The translations under genes and the position numbers were made by a program. 13,843 bases of DNA. Source: an uncultured Lachnospiraceae bacterium (GTDB taxonomy: Bacteria > Bacillota > Clostridia > Lachnospirales > Lachnospiraceae). Below are positions 6,474 to 13,424 of this stretch, piece by piece. Location: NCBI GenBank assembly GCA_947625995.1, contig CANQQN010000024.1, positions 1-13,843 on the forward strand, read 5' to 3'. Within the stretch, counting starts at the first letter, position 1. Each line of letters opens with the position of its first letter. The notes beneath the pieces are model-generated. The model saw only the letters and a program-made list of their open reading frames with translations. It was not told where the DNA came from and searched no databases.

Positions 6474-6644
6474 CGTGCCGCTTTTTTGATAAAACGCGTC
6501 GACATGAATATACATGAGCAGCCGGTGGCCGGTTGGCCGGATATGATGCAGGATTACATCCGGCTTGGGGAGCATGACGGTTTCGTCCTTGTATGAATTT
6601 TTCAGAAAATCGAGTCCGGGAATACGCGGGAGTGTTTTAAACAA
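6474..6644 (-). pseudogene. Possible gene remnant upstream of the RM promoter
   Basis: This stretch keeps an open frame of about 57 codons on the minus strand, from an ATG at 6644 (MFKTLPRIPGLDFLKNSYKD...), in frame with the nuclease. It is GC-richer than the RM genes and its codons look natural, unlike the AT-rich spacer at 6399-6470. It may be the end of an older gene into which the RM unit inserted. I recognise no family and no ribosome site, so chance is possible. Confidence 0.2.
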
Positions 6645-6696
6645 GTTTCACAAAGAAACACTTTTGAAAAACAGGGTCAAAAAGGCTATCGAATTA

Positions 6697-6703
6697 TGTC
6701 GAA
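6697..6703 (+). promoter_or_regulatory. Spo0A-box-like heptamer
   Basis: TGTCGAA is an exact match to the core Spo0A binding box of Firmicutes. It lies 79 bp before the DUF6147-like start codon, just downstream of a weak promoter candidate. A single heptamer can arise by chance. Confidence 0.25.
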
Positions 6704-6781
6704 AAACGTAAAAAATGCGTGATTTTTGGAGGTGTTTTTTCGTATTCTTTATGTAAAAACGTTTTCAGAAGGAGGATGATT

Positions 6782-7321
6782 ATGAAATCACAAAAGAAAA
6801 AACGCTATTTCAAAGGCATGGCGGCGCTGTTGCTGATGGTTGTCATGGCGCTGTCCGGTACGGTATGCGCCTACGCGCTGGAGGTGCCGCCCGGAGCGGA
6901 GTTTCCCTCAAGTCCGGCAAAGAAGGGAGATCTGAAAGAGGCTGATACGACCGCTTCTGATCTGGCTACCTCCATACAGGGAATTGCTTCCACACAGGAT
7001 ACCAGCTACTTTAAAAAGGGGAGTACTTATATCGAATATTTAGGGAATCATGTGATGTGCGCCAGAGCGAGAACATTTGCCACCACGACCATCTTTAGAG
7101 TAACTGCGCTGGTGATGCTGGAGCAATATAAAGGTGGCAAGTGGCAGATTTACAGGCTGCTCCAGCACTCGGAGAGCAATGATTATATGAGTACGGCATA
7201 TGTGCAGCAGGAAGTTCCTGTAGGGTACTATTACCGTGCGGAAGGAATTCATATCACGCTGCACAATGGCGTGCAGACGAGAAAGGAAACGGTGACAGAT
7301 AGCTTATGGCTGGACAAGTAA
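6782..7321 (+). CDS. Secreted DUF6147-like protein
   Basis: A 179-residue exported protein of unknown function. The first 32 residues are a clear Sec signal peptide: basic KKKRYFK, a hydrophobic run, and a likely cleavage after CAYA. No lipobox is present, since the cysteine C29 is followed by AYA. After a flexible linker comes one compact beta-rich domain (about residues 75-175). Its pattern YKGGKW ... VPVGYYYRAEGIH resembles the DUF6147 family of small Lachnospiraceae exoproteins, from memory of that family. The start ATG 6782 is fixed by AGGAGG (6770-6775), 6 nt upstream. The last 16 nt overlap the next gene, so the two form one unit. A Spo0A-box-like site upstream could hint at growth-phase control. 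Confidence 0.75.
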   Translation: MKSQKKKRYFKGMAALLLMVVMALSGTVCAYALEVPPGAEFPSSPAKKGDLKEADTTASDLATSIQGIASTQDTSYFKKGSTYIEYLGNHVMCARARTFATTTIFRVTALVMLEQYKGGKWQIYRLLQHSESNDYMSTAYVQQEVPVGYYYRAEGIHITLHNGVQTRKETVTDSLWLDK

Positions 7322-7818
7322 TTCCAAAGGTTGATTTTGTAAATCCACAGGGACCGTTGATCCGCCATGCAAAGGTCTGTGTCACCAGACGATTAAGCAA
7401 TATTATTATGGCTCGTGTCGGCCTGTATACTTATGAGAAGGAAAAGGATCTGGAGATCTTTCTTCTCTGTGAGATTTTGCGGGACGGTATCTGGGAGCAG
7501 GTGGAAAATCATCCGGTTTATGCAGAAAATACAGATCATCTTGAGGTATTCTATCCTTTCCATTGTGAGCCAAACAGCTTTCACCGGGTGCGGGCTTTTT
7601 GTATGATCAACAACAGAGCCTGCATGGATCGTGTTACACAGAGGGAATTGTTACAGGTGACAGGCATATGGAATGTCTGGGGCCGGGACGATGATATGAA
7701 TGAACCAAAGAGTGTTCCTTTGGAGGAGTTCAATGACGATGTGCCCATGGCCTCTGTTGAGGAGCGGAAGCTGTTCCCTAAGGACGCCAGAGTAACAAAA
7801 TACAAGAAAAGAAAATAG
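7306..7818 (+). CDS. Unknown protein, overlapping partner of the DUF6147-like gene
   Basis: A 170-residue protein that I do not recognise. It has no signal peptide and no membrane segment, so it appears cytoplasmic unless exported by another route. The core, residues 20-120, alternates short hydrophobic strands and contains GIWEQV and later FHRVRAF. These stand in the same order as GGKW and YYYRAEG of the preceding secreted protein, so the two may share a fold. The tail is charged and ends in KYKKRK. An in-frame TAG at 7300-7302 fixes the start at or after ATG 7306; only a weak GGTGA site 10 nt upstream is present, so translation probably depends on coupling with the upstream gene. Alternatively it is the second half of a protein split by a frameshift. 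Confidence 0.6.
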   Translation: MAGQVIPKVDFVNPQGPLIRHAKVCVTRRLSNIIMARVGLYTYEKEKDLEIFLLCEILRDGIWEQVENHPVYAENTDHLEVFYPFHCEPNSFHRVRAFCMINNRACMDRVTQRELLQVTGIWNVWGRDDDMNEPKSVPLEEFNDDVPMASVEERKLFPKDARVTKYKKRK

Positions 7819-7842
7819 GACCGTAGCACACCACAACATTAT

Positions 7843-7893
7843 CGGCCGAATTTGCAATATTTTATGAATATATTGTGAATTCGGCCGCTTTTA
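7843..7893 (+). terminator. Long hairpin, probable terminator of the DUF6147-like unit
   Basis: CGGCCGAATT (7843-7852) pairs perfectly with AATTCGGCCG (7878-7887), and the stem continues inward for 8 more pairs including two G-T pairs, giving about 18 bp around a 9-nt loop. The tail CTTTTATT is only moderately T-rich. Confidence 0.6.
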
Positions 7894-7921
7894 TTGAAAA
7901 AAGGCAAAAGTATGTTATAGT
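7894..7921 (+). promoter_or_regulatory. Promoter of the glycosylation module
   Basis: TTGAAA (7894-7899), a 16-bp spacer and TATAGT (7916-7921), with an upstream TG at 7913-7914 making an extended -10. Transcription would start near 7928, 29 nt before the start codon. The -35 box directly follows the terminator stem. Confidence 0.65.
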
Positions 7922-7956
7922 GAAAACAGTAAATAATAGGTAAAAGGGTAATTTGT

Positions 7957-9897
7957 ATGGAGTCTGAAAAAAGGATAGGACATTGGAAAGCCGTAGCAGC
8001 CACGTTGTTTACGGCGTTTGCGCTTTTTTTCCCGAGAGAGATCGTCATTAAACAGGATATTTCCTATTTGAAAAAGCTTATTGAAGAGCCGGTTTTTACC
8101 GCCGCATTGACTGTGGCGGCATTGTATTTTTTTTATGACGCGGAATTTTTTTTGCCGAAGCTTCGTCAAAGGCTGGAGGGGCTGCGCCTGCGCCCCGGAC
8201 TGACAGGGCTGGCAGCGTTGTTTTCTTTTTTTATGGTTTTCGGGGAAAGCTATATGAAGCGGGATTCGTGGAAACTGGTATTTGGCGGCGTTGGCCTGTT
8301 TGTGTGTTCCGCGGTGATGGGCGTTGGGTTTTTCCTGTTGTTCCGGCGGTTGTTTATGCTGCTGGAGGCAGCTTGGACTGTCTGCGGGGACAGGGCCGCC
8401 TTGGAAGAGACGCCGTCGCCGGTGTTGGAGGCCGGGCAGGTACAGGCCCGGAAGAAAGGCTCTCTCCGGAATCGTTTTTTAACGTTGTTTGAGAGGCACC
8501 CGTTTCTGGTCAGCCTGTTTTTGATGCTTCTTTGCTGGTCCGTTTATATGGTCGCGTTTTATCCCGCCATTCTTTCGCCGGATCCCAGTTTTCAGATCAT
8601 GCAGTTTTTTAATCAGGATACCAAGTATGCGGATTATGTGGTGCTGATCGATGAAAATGTGAAGATGACCAATCATCATCCGGTGGCCCACAGTGTGCTT
8701 CTGGGCATGGGGATCAAGCTTGGGCGGCTGTTTGGCAGCGACAATCTGGGCTTGTTTTTCTATAGCCTGTTTCAGACGCTGGCGCTGGGAAGCGTGCTGG
8801 CCGGCACGATCGCCTACATGAAAAAGCTGGGCCTTTCAAGGAGATTTCGGCTGGGGGCCCTTCTGATCTACAGCCTGACGCCCATGTTCCCTTTTTATGC
8901 CATGTCCGCGGTAAAGGATACGCTGTTTACGTCTTGGATGATCCTTTACGGGATGCTGCTTTTTGACATGATCCGGAACAGAGACCGAAAGATCTCCCTT
9001 TTTCGGGCGGCGTTGACCGTCCTTTTACTGTTTGTGCTGACCATTTCCAGAAACAACGGACTGCATGTGATCTTGCTCTCCTTCCCGTTTTTGTTTTTTG
9101 TGATGAAAGGAAACCGGAAGGTGCTCTTGGCGGTGTTCGCCTGTTTTCTGGTGCTCTACGGCGGCTATTTCAAGGTGCTGCTGCCGGGCCTCGGCATCAC
9201 CAACGGCAGTATCCGCGAGGCGCTGTCCGTGCCCTTTCAGCAGACGGCCCGCTATGTAAGGGATCACGAGGAGGATCTGACAGAGGCGGAAAAGCAGACC
9301 ATAGACAAGATTTTGGGATATGAGGATCTTGCAAAGCGGTATGACCCGGAGCTCGCCGACCCGGTGAAAAACAATTACAATAAATATACGACTACGGAAG
9401 AACTGGGAGCGTATTTTTCTCTCTGGTTCAAAGGGCTGTTGAAACACCCGGATACGTATATTCAGGCGACGATGAACAACGTGTACGGATTTTTTTACCC
9501 CAACAAGACGAAATGGTATATTTATTATGAATATGACAACCGGATCACGAAGAATGGACTGGTGGATTACCATTATAACGGCCTGAAAGGCCTGAGGGAC
9601 ACGCTCAGCAACGTGGGAGTCTCGTTTCCTTATATTCCTCTGCTGGGGCTGCTCTCAAATATCGGGATCAATACGTGGGCGCTGTTTTATCTGAGTGTTC
9701 AGCTGTTTCAAAAGAAATGGCGGCGGTATTTTGTGGCTATGCTGCCTTATCTGGCAACAGTGCTGATCTGCGTGGCGTCCCCCGCCAACACCTATTTCAG
9801 GTACGTGCTCCCCTATCTGTTTGCCATGCCCCTTCTGGCGGCGTTTTTTGTGGCCCTGCAAAAAGAGGAGCAGAGATCCGGTTCTGAAGAAAGGTAA
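7957..9897 (+). CDS. Multi-pass membrane protein, DUF6020-like (probable GT-C type glycosyltransferase)
   Basis: A 646-residue integral membrane protein with about a dozen hydrophobic segments. The N-terminal 180 residues hold several helices and a charged cytoplasmic link. The main part starts near residue 183. Conserved-looking polar motifs on non-membrane loops are SPDPSFQ (207-213), NHHPVAH (239-245) and SRNNG (364-368); the acidic pair in the first loop resembles the catalytic loop of GT-C enzymes that use polyprenyl-phosphate sugars. A large soluble part follows at about residues 410-560. It resembles DUF6020 proteins, from memory. The next gene encodes a GT2 enzyme that could make the lipid-linked sugar donor. 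The ribosome site (AAGGG, 7944-7948) is modest. Acceptor and sugar are unknown. Confidence 0.72.
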   Translation: MESEKRIGHWKAVAATLFTAFALFFPREIVIKQDISYLKKLIEEPVFTAALTVAALYFFYDAEFFLPKLRQRLEGLRLRPGLTGLAALFSFFMVFGESYMKRDSWKLVFGGVGLFVCSAVMGVGFFLLFRRLFMLLEAAWTVCGDRAALEETPSPVLEAGQVQARKKGSLRNRFLTLFERHPFLVSLFLMLLCWSVYMVAFYPAILSPDPSFQIMQFFNQDTKYADYVVLIDENVKMTNHHPVAHSVLLGMGIKLGRLFGSDNLGLFFYSLFQTLALGSVLAGTIAYMKKLGLSRRFRLGALLIYSLTPMFPFYAMSAVKDTLFTSWMILYGMLLFDMIRNRDRKISLFRAALTVLLLFVLTISRNNGLHVILLSFPFLFFVMKGNRKVLLAVFACFLVLYGGYFKVLLPGLGITNGSIREALSVPFQQTARYVRDHEEDLTEAEKQTIDKILGYEDLAKRYDPELADPVKNNYNKYTTTEELGAYFSLWFKGLLKHPDTYIQATMNNVYGFFYPNKTKWYIYYEYDNRITKNGLVDYHYNGLKGLRDTLSNVGVSFPYIPLLGLLSNIGINTWALFYLSVQLFQKKWRRYFVAMLPYLATVLICVASPANTYFRYVLPYLFAMPLLAAFFVALQKEEQRSGSEER

Positions 9898-9948
9898 GCG
9901 CCGCGTATCTGCGGCAACAAATGGAAATAAAAGGGAATGGAGGTCTTT

Positions 9949-10881
9949 ATGAGCCGTAAAGACAAGATCGCGGTGCTGATACCGTGCTACAATGAAAACA
10001 AGACCATAGAGAAAGTGATCAGGGATTACAAAGAGGCGCTGCCGGAGGCAGTGATCTATGTTTATGATAACAATTCAGATGATGGCACCGATGCGCTCGC
10101 AAAGAATGCCGGCGCGGTAGTTCGTTATGAGTACCGTCAGGGCAAGGGCAATGTGATCCGCAGCATGTTCCGGGAGATTGAAGCGGACTGCTACCTTATG
10201 ATCGACGGGGATGACACCTATCCGGCCAAATCTGCCAGAGAAATGTGTGATCTGGTGCTGGAGAAAAAGGCGGATATGGTCATCGGCGATAGGCTTTCCT
10301 CCACATATTTTACCGAAAATAAGCGGCCCTTTCACAATGCGGGGAACAGGGTGGTGCGCTGGCTGATCAATTCACTTTTTAATAACAGGATCCATGACAT
10401 TATGACCGGATACCGGGCTTTCAGTTATGAGTTTGTAAAGACTTTCCCTGTTTTATCCAGAGGATTTGAGATCGAGACGGAGATGACCATTCATGCGGTG
10501 GATAAGAATTTTCTTCTGAAGGAGATCCCTGTGGAATATAAAGACCGGCCTGCGGGGAGCGTTTCCAAGTTAAACACCTATACGGACGGTTTCCGGGTGC
10601 TGAAGACCATCGCCACGCTGTTTAAGGAATATCAGCCTGCGGTATTTTTTAATTTTTTTGCAGTGGTCTGTCTGATCATTTCAGCTTTTCTCGGATTGCC
10701 GGTCGTCCACGAGTTTATCAAAACGGGGCTTGTGCCCAGATTTCCCAGCCTCATTGTGGCCGGCGTGTTTTTAAATATTGCCATGCTTTTGTGGGTGGCC
10801 GGACTGATCCTGCAGGTGATCGTGAAAAAGCACAAGCAATTGTTTGAGCTTTTGATGAATGAAATCCATGAGATTAAGTAA
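9949..10881 (+). CDS. Family 2 glycosyltransferase, polyprenyl-phosphate type (GtrB/DPM1-like)
   Basis: A 310-residue enzyme that would transfer a sugar from a nucleotide donor onto a polyprenyl phosphate at the inner membrane face. The GT-A domain runs over residues 1-220, with IPCYNEN (11-17), YDNNSDDGT (39-47) and the metal-binding DGDDTYP (86-92). The acceptor-side motif RGFEIETEMTIHA and the KDRPAGSVSKL stretch follow. Two C-terminal transmembrane helices (about 230-250 and 264-292) anchor it, as in GtrB-like proteins. The start ATG 9949 lies 5 nt after GGAGG (9939-9943); an ATG at 9937 would place that site inside the gene. The gene follows the DUF6020-like gene by 51 nt, without an obvious promoter, and the two probably form a surface glycosylation pair. 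The sugar is not predictable. Confidence 0.9.
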   Translation: MSRKDKIAVLIPCYNENKTIEKVIRDYKEALPEAVIYVYDNNSDDGTDALAKNAGAVVRYEYRQGKGNVIRSMFREIEADCYLMIDGDDTYPAKSAREMCDLVLEKKADMVIGDRLSSTYFTENKRPFHNAGNRVVRWLINSLFNNRIHDIMTGYRAFSYEFVKTFPVLSRGFEIETEMTIHAVDKNFLLKEIPVEYKDRPAGSVSKLNTYTDGFRVLKTIATLFKEYQPAVFFNFFAVVCLIISAFLGLPVVHEFIKTGLVPRFPSLIVAGVFLNIAMLLWVAGLILQVIVKKHKQLFELLMNEIHEIK

Positions 10882-10925
10882 AAAATAGGCAGGCAGAAAC
10901 TGTTACGAAAGTAAACGGAGGAATT

Positions 10926-11042
10926 GTGGCGCGCTTACATAAATTTTCTCCCGGTTGCAGATACTATCTCCATAAATGGAAACCCACATGCGGAAATCGT
11001 TTGCGAGATCTTGACAGCTTATTCCCAAAGGGAAATCCATAA
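10926..11042 (+). CDS. Possible small basic protein of 38 residues
   Basis: A GTG codon 4 nt after GGAGG opens 38 codons ending in TAA. The product is basic and rich in aromatic residues, with two cysteines (C11, C22) and the N-terminal stretch ARLHKFSPGCRYYLHKWKP. It is too short for homology from memory. It ends 61 nt before spoVT. The ribosome site supports it, but the spacing is tight and the start is not ATG. Confidence 0.3.
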   Translation: MARLHKFSPGCRYYLHKWKPTCGNRLRDLDSLFPKGNP

Positions 11043-11050
11043 AAGGAGCA

Positions 11051-11067
11051 TCCGGATCAGATCCGGA
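11051..11067. repeat. 17-bp perfect palindrome upstream of spoVT
   Basis: TCCGGATCAGATCCGGA is fully symmetric around its central base. With 8-bp half-sites and no loop, it looks more like a dimeric protein operator than an RNA hairpin. It ends 36 bp before the spoVT start. A TTGACA box lies upstream at 11011-11016, without a clear -10 element. Confidence 0.5.
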
Positions 11068-11103
11068 GAGTAAAATACAACAGGAAAACGGAGGAAATGA
11101 TAT

Positions 11104-11652
11104 ATGAGAGCAACAGGAATCGTAAGAAGAATAGATGACCTGGGCCGCGTAGTAGTGCCCAAGGAGATACGCAGGACATTGAGGATCAGGGAAGGCGACC
11201 CGCTGGAGATCTTTACGGACAGGGAAGGCGAGATCATCTTGAAAAAGTATTCCCCTATCGGAGAACTGGGGGCGTTTGCCAGACAGTATGCCGACACCCT
11301 TGCCCAGACCACAGGGTATACGGTTTGTATTACCGACCGCGACCAGATCATTGCGGCAGCAGGCGGAGCAAAGAAGGATATCATCGGCAAGGCCATCAGC
11401 AAGAAGCTGGATGAAGTGATTGAGGGCCGTGCGGCGGTTTCGGCCACCAAAGATGAAAAAAAATATGTGTCGCTGACAGATGAGGACAATGAAGAATTTG
11501 AAAGCGAAATGATCAGCCCCATTATCTGCGAAGGAGACGCAATCGGCTCCGTGGCCATCCTGTGCAAGGATCCCCGGTCCAGAATGGGCGAGGTGGAGCA
11601 TAAGCTGGCGACTTCCGCGGCCGGTTTTTTGGGAAAACAAATGGAGGCGTAA
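11104..11652 (+). CDS. spoVT: Stage V sporulation protein T, AbrB-type transcription regulator
   Basis: SpoVT controls late forespore genes in spore-forming Firmicutes. The protein of 182 residues is close to the usual length of about 178. Residues 1-52 form the swapped-hairpin AbrB DNA-binding domain, with the conserved run RATGIVRRIDDLGRVVVPKE followed by IRRTLRIREGDPLEIF. Residues 55-180 form a GAF-like ligand domain, including TTGYTVCITDRDQIIAAAGG and the ISPIICEGDAIGSVAIL strand pair. The start ATG lies 8 nt after GGAGG. Its presence implies an organism that sporulates or has recently lost that ability. A palindrome just upstream may be an operator, and a bidirectional terminator follows. 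Confidence 0.96.
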   Translation: MRATGIVRRIDDLGRVVVPKEIRRTLRIREGDPLEIFTDREGEIILKKYSPIGELGAFARQYADTLAQTTGYTVCITDRDQIIAAAGGAKKDIIGKAISKKLDEVIEGRAAVSATKDEKKYVSLTDEDNEEFESEMISPIICEGDAIGSVAILCKDPRSRMGEVEHKLATSAAGFLGKQMEA

Positions 11653-11672
11653 AAATTTAAGAAATAAAAAAT

Positions 11673-11710
11673 GGGGGCTTCCAGAAGTTCTGGAAACCCC
11701 GTTATTTTTT
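11673..11710. terminator. Bidirectional terminator between spoVT and the NAPRTase gene
   Basis: GGGG (11674-11677) and TTCCAG (11679-11684) pair with CTGGAA (11690-11695) and CCCC (11697-11700) around a 5-nt loop. TTATTTTTT follows on the plus strand and a T-rich run on the minus strand. Confidence 0.88.
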
Positions 11711-11720
11711 GTATCGGAAT

Positions 11721-13178
11721 TTATTTTTCATCCGCGTCATATTTGTTCAGAAGCTCCTGCTTCAGGTCGTAAAGCTTCCGGGACAAGTCTACATAGACCT
11801 TGTGAGGGTTGGTGAGACGTTTGCACTCATCCCACAGCGTATCCAGATCTTGGCGGCAGAATTCCCGGATTTCCATGACGGAGGGGGAGGTGTAGACACA
11901 TTCGCCCTTCAGGAAAACAGGCACCAGCAGTTCTTTCATGGTGTAGCTTCCGCCGGGCAGTGTGGTCTTTTTCCATGTTTCCTGAGGATCAAATAGCTTC
12001 ATCTTCTGCTGGGGATCAAAGGTTTCGTCCGCAAGAGCGATCAGGTCAGCCTTCAGTTTGCCGGTCTCTTTTTCGTAGATGCGGAAGATCGTCTTGTTGC
12101 CGGGATTCGTGACCTTCTCGGTGTTTTCCGAAAGCTTGATCTTCGGCAGGAATGTGCCGTCCTCCTGTTGGATCGCTGCCAGCTTGTATACGCCGCCAAA
12201 AGCGGGACAATCCTTGGAGGTGATCAGGTTGGTGCCGACGCCCCATGAGGTAATGGCGGCTTTCTGGATCTTGAGGCTGGTGATCAGGTTTTCGTCCAGA
12301 TCGCTGGAAGCGGAGATCACCGCATCCTCAAATCCCGCGGCGTCCAGCATTTTCCGGGCTTTTTTGGACAGGTAGGCAAGGTCGCCGCTGTCTAAGCGGA
12401 TGCCGTAATTTTTCAGTTCTATGCCTTTTTGGCGCATTTCCGTAAACACGCGGATGGCGTTTGGAACGCCGGAGCCCAGTGTGTCGTAGGTATCCACCAA
12501 AAGGGTGCAGGCGTTGGGATAAAGATCGGCATAAGTCTTGAAAGCGATATACTCATTCTCAAAGCTCATGATCCAACTGTGGGCGTGGGTGCCCTTTACC
12601 GGTACGTCGAACATCTGCCCGGCAAGCACGTTGGAGGTGCCTACGCAGCCGCCGATCATGGCTGCTCTGGCTCCGTATACACCGGCGTCAGGTCCCTGTG
12701 CCCGGCGCAGGCCGAATTCCATAATACCGTCTCCTTCGGCGGCGTGGACGACCCGGGCGGTCTTGGTGGCGATCAGGCTCTGGTGATTGATGATGTTCAA
12801 TATGGCTGTCTCCACAAGCTGGGCTTCCATCATAGGCGCGATCACCTTCACCAGAGGTTCTCTGGGAAATACCACCGTACCCTCGGGAATGGCGTAGATG
12901 TCTCCGGAGAATTTGAAATCCTTCAGATATTCCAGAAAATCATCCTCGAAGATACCGAGACTGCCCAGATAAGAAAGCTCCTTTTCTGAAAAGTGCAGGT
13001 TTTTGATATAATCGATCACCTGCTCCAGCCCGGCAGCGATGGCATAGCCGTTGCCGCAGGGGTTGGTGCGGTAAAAAGCGTCAAATACAACGGTTTTGTT
13101 TGTTTTGCTCTTGTAGTATCCCTGCATCATCGTCAGTTCATAGAGATCTGTCAGCAGGGTTAAGTTTTCGCCGGCCAT
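11721..13178 (-). CDS. pncB: Nicotinate phosphoribosyltransferase
   Basis: This enzyme joins nicotinate and PRPP, with ATP hydrolysis, to nicotinate mononucleotide, the entry step of NAD salvage. The length of 485 residues fits the long Firmicutes form. Visible motifs are LLTDLYELTMMQGYY at the N terminus, EFGLRRAQGPDAG in the PRPP and base site, and GTHAHSWIMSF, which holds the histidine that becomes phosphorylated. RLDSGDLAYLSKKAR and SSDLDE, from the phosphate-binding part of the barrel, follow, then GVGTNL. The start ATG 13178 is preferred because AGAGG lies 7 nt upstream; ATG 13184 would touch it. It is a single-gene unit with its own promoter and a GC-rich structured leader, convergent with spoVT. 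Confidence 0.95.
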   Translation of the reverse strand: MAGENLTLLTDLYELTMMQGYYKSKTNKTVVFDAFYRTNPCGNGYAIAAGLEQVIDYIKNLHFSEKELSYLGSLGIFEDDFLEYLKDFKFSGDIYAIPEGTVVFPREPLVKVIAPMMEAQLVETAILNIINHQSLIATKTARVVHAAEGDGIMEFGLRRAQGPDAGVYGARAAMIGGCVGTSNVLAGQMFDVPVKGTHAHSWIMSFENEYIAFKTYADLYPNACTLLVDTYDTLGSGVPNAIRVFTEMRQKGIELKNYGIRLDSGDLAYLSKKARKMLDAAGFEDAVISASSDLDENLITSLKIQKAAITSWGVGTNLITSKDCPAFGGVYKLAAIQQEDGTFLPKIKLSENTEKVTNPGNKTIFRIYEKETGKLKADLIALADETFDPQQKMKLFDPQETWKKTTLPGGSYTMKELLVPVFLKGECVYTSPSVMEIREFCRQDLDTLWDECKRLTNPHKVYVDLSRKLYDLKQELLNKYDADEK

Positions 13179-13184
13179 AATCAT

Positions 13185-13265
13185 ACCTCTTTTCTTTTTT
13201 GGAAGGCCGCCGTCGGTCTGTGCCGCGGCAAACGCGCGCAGCCTCGGACGACAGCGGAAAATGTT
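13185..13265 (-). promoter_or_regulatory. Structured leader of the pncB transcript
   Basis: On the minus strand CCGCTGTCG (complement of 13249-13257) pairs over 9 bp with CGACGGCGG (complement of 13207-13215). Inside it GCTGCG pairs with CGCGGC. The hairpin ends about 20 nt before the ribosome site. It matches no NAD-related riboswitch that I know. Confidence 0.4.
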
Positions 13266-13271
13266 AAAAAG

Positions 13272-13300
13272 ATGTTAGCACCTTTGGGAAAAAATAGCAA
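13272..13300 (-). promoter_or_regulatory. pncB promoter
   Basis: On the minus strand TTGCTA (complement of 13295-13300), a spacer of exactly 17 bp and TAACAT (complement of 13272-13277). Transcription would start near 13265. Confidence 0.55.
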
Positions 13301-13372
13301 GAGAATTTGTGCAGAATATAGATTTGTAAGCCAAAATGGCGGCATTTTTGGCGGTTTTTTGAAAAGTGCCGG

Positions 13373-13401
13373 TTGACAGGGCAAATAAATCCAATTATAA
13401 T
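13373..13401 (+). promoter_or_regulatory. Consensus SigA promoter of ileS
   Basis: TTGACA (13373-13378), a 17-bp spacer and TATAAT (13396-13401) match the housekeeping consensus perfectly. Transcription would start near 13408, leaving a leader of about 260 nt. Confidence 0.92.
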
Positions 13402-13424
13402 AGTTTCAATTGCAACATTTAATA

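Larger units (their letters stand above)
6399..6781. other. Intergenic region between the RM unit and the DUF6147-like gene
   Basis: These 383 bases hold the RM promoter, the possible remnant, an inverted repeat AGTGTTT (6631-6637) with AAACACT (6656-6662), and a Spo0A-box-like site. A weak plus-strand promoter candidate is TTGAAA (6664-6669), 17 bp, TATCGA (6687-6692). No RNA gene was seen. Confidence 0.5.

Noticed and set aside
6504..6596. A plus-strand frame of 30 codons (starts MNIHEQPVAGWPDM)
   Set aside because: No ribosome site or promoter fits it, and the minus-strand frame over the same stretch has more natural codons.
4213..6706. Similar short sequences GTCGAAAACG and GTCGAAAAACG on both sides of the RM unit, possibly target-site duplications
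   Set aside because: They differ by one base in length, are A-rich and have no recombinase or terminal repeats nearby.
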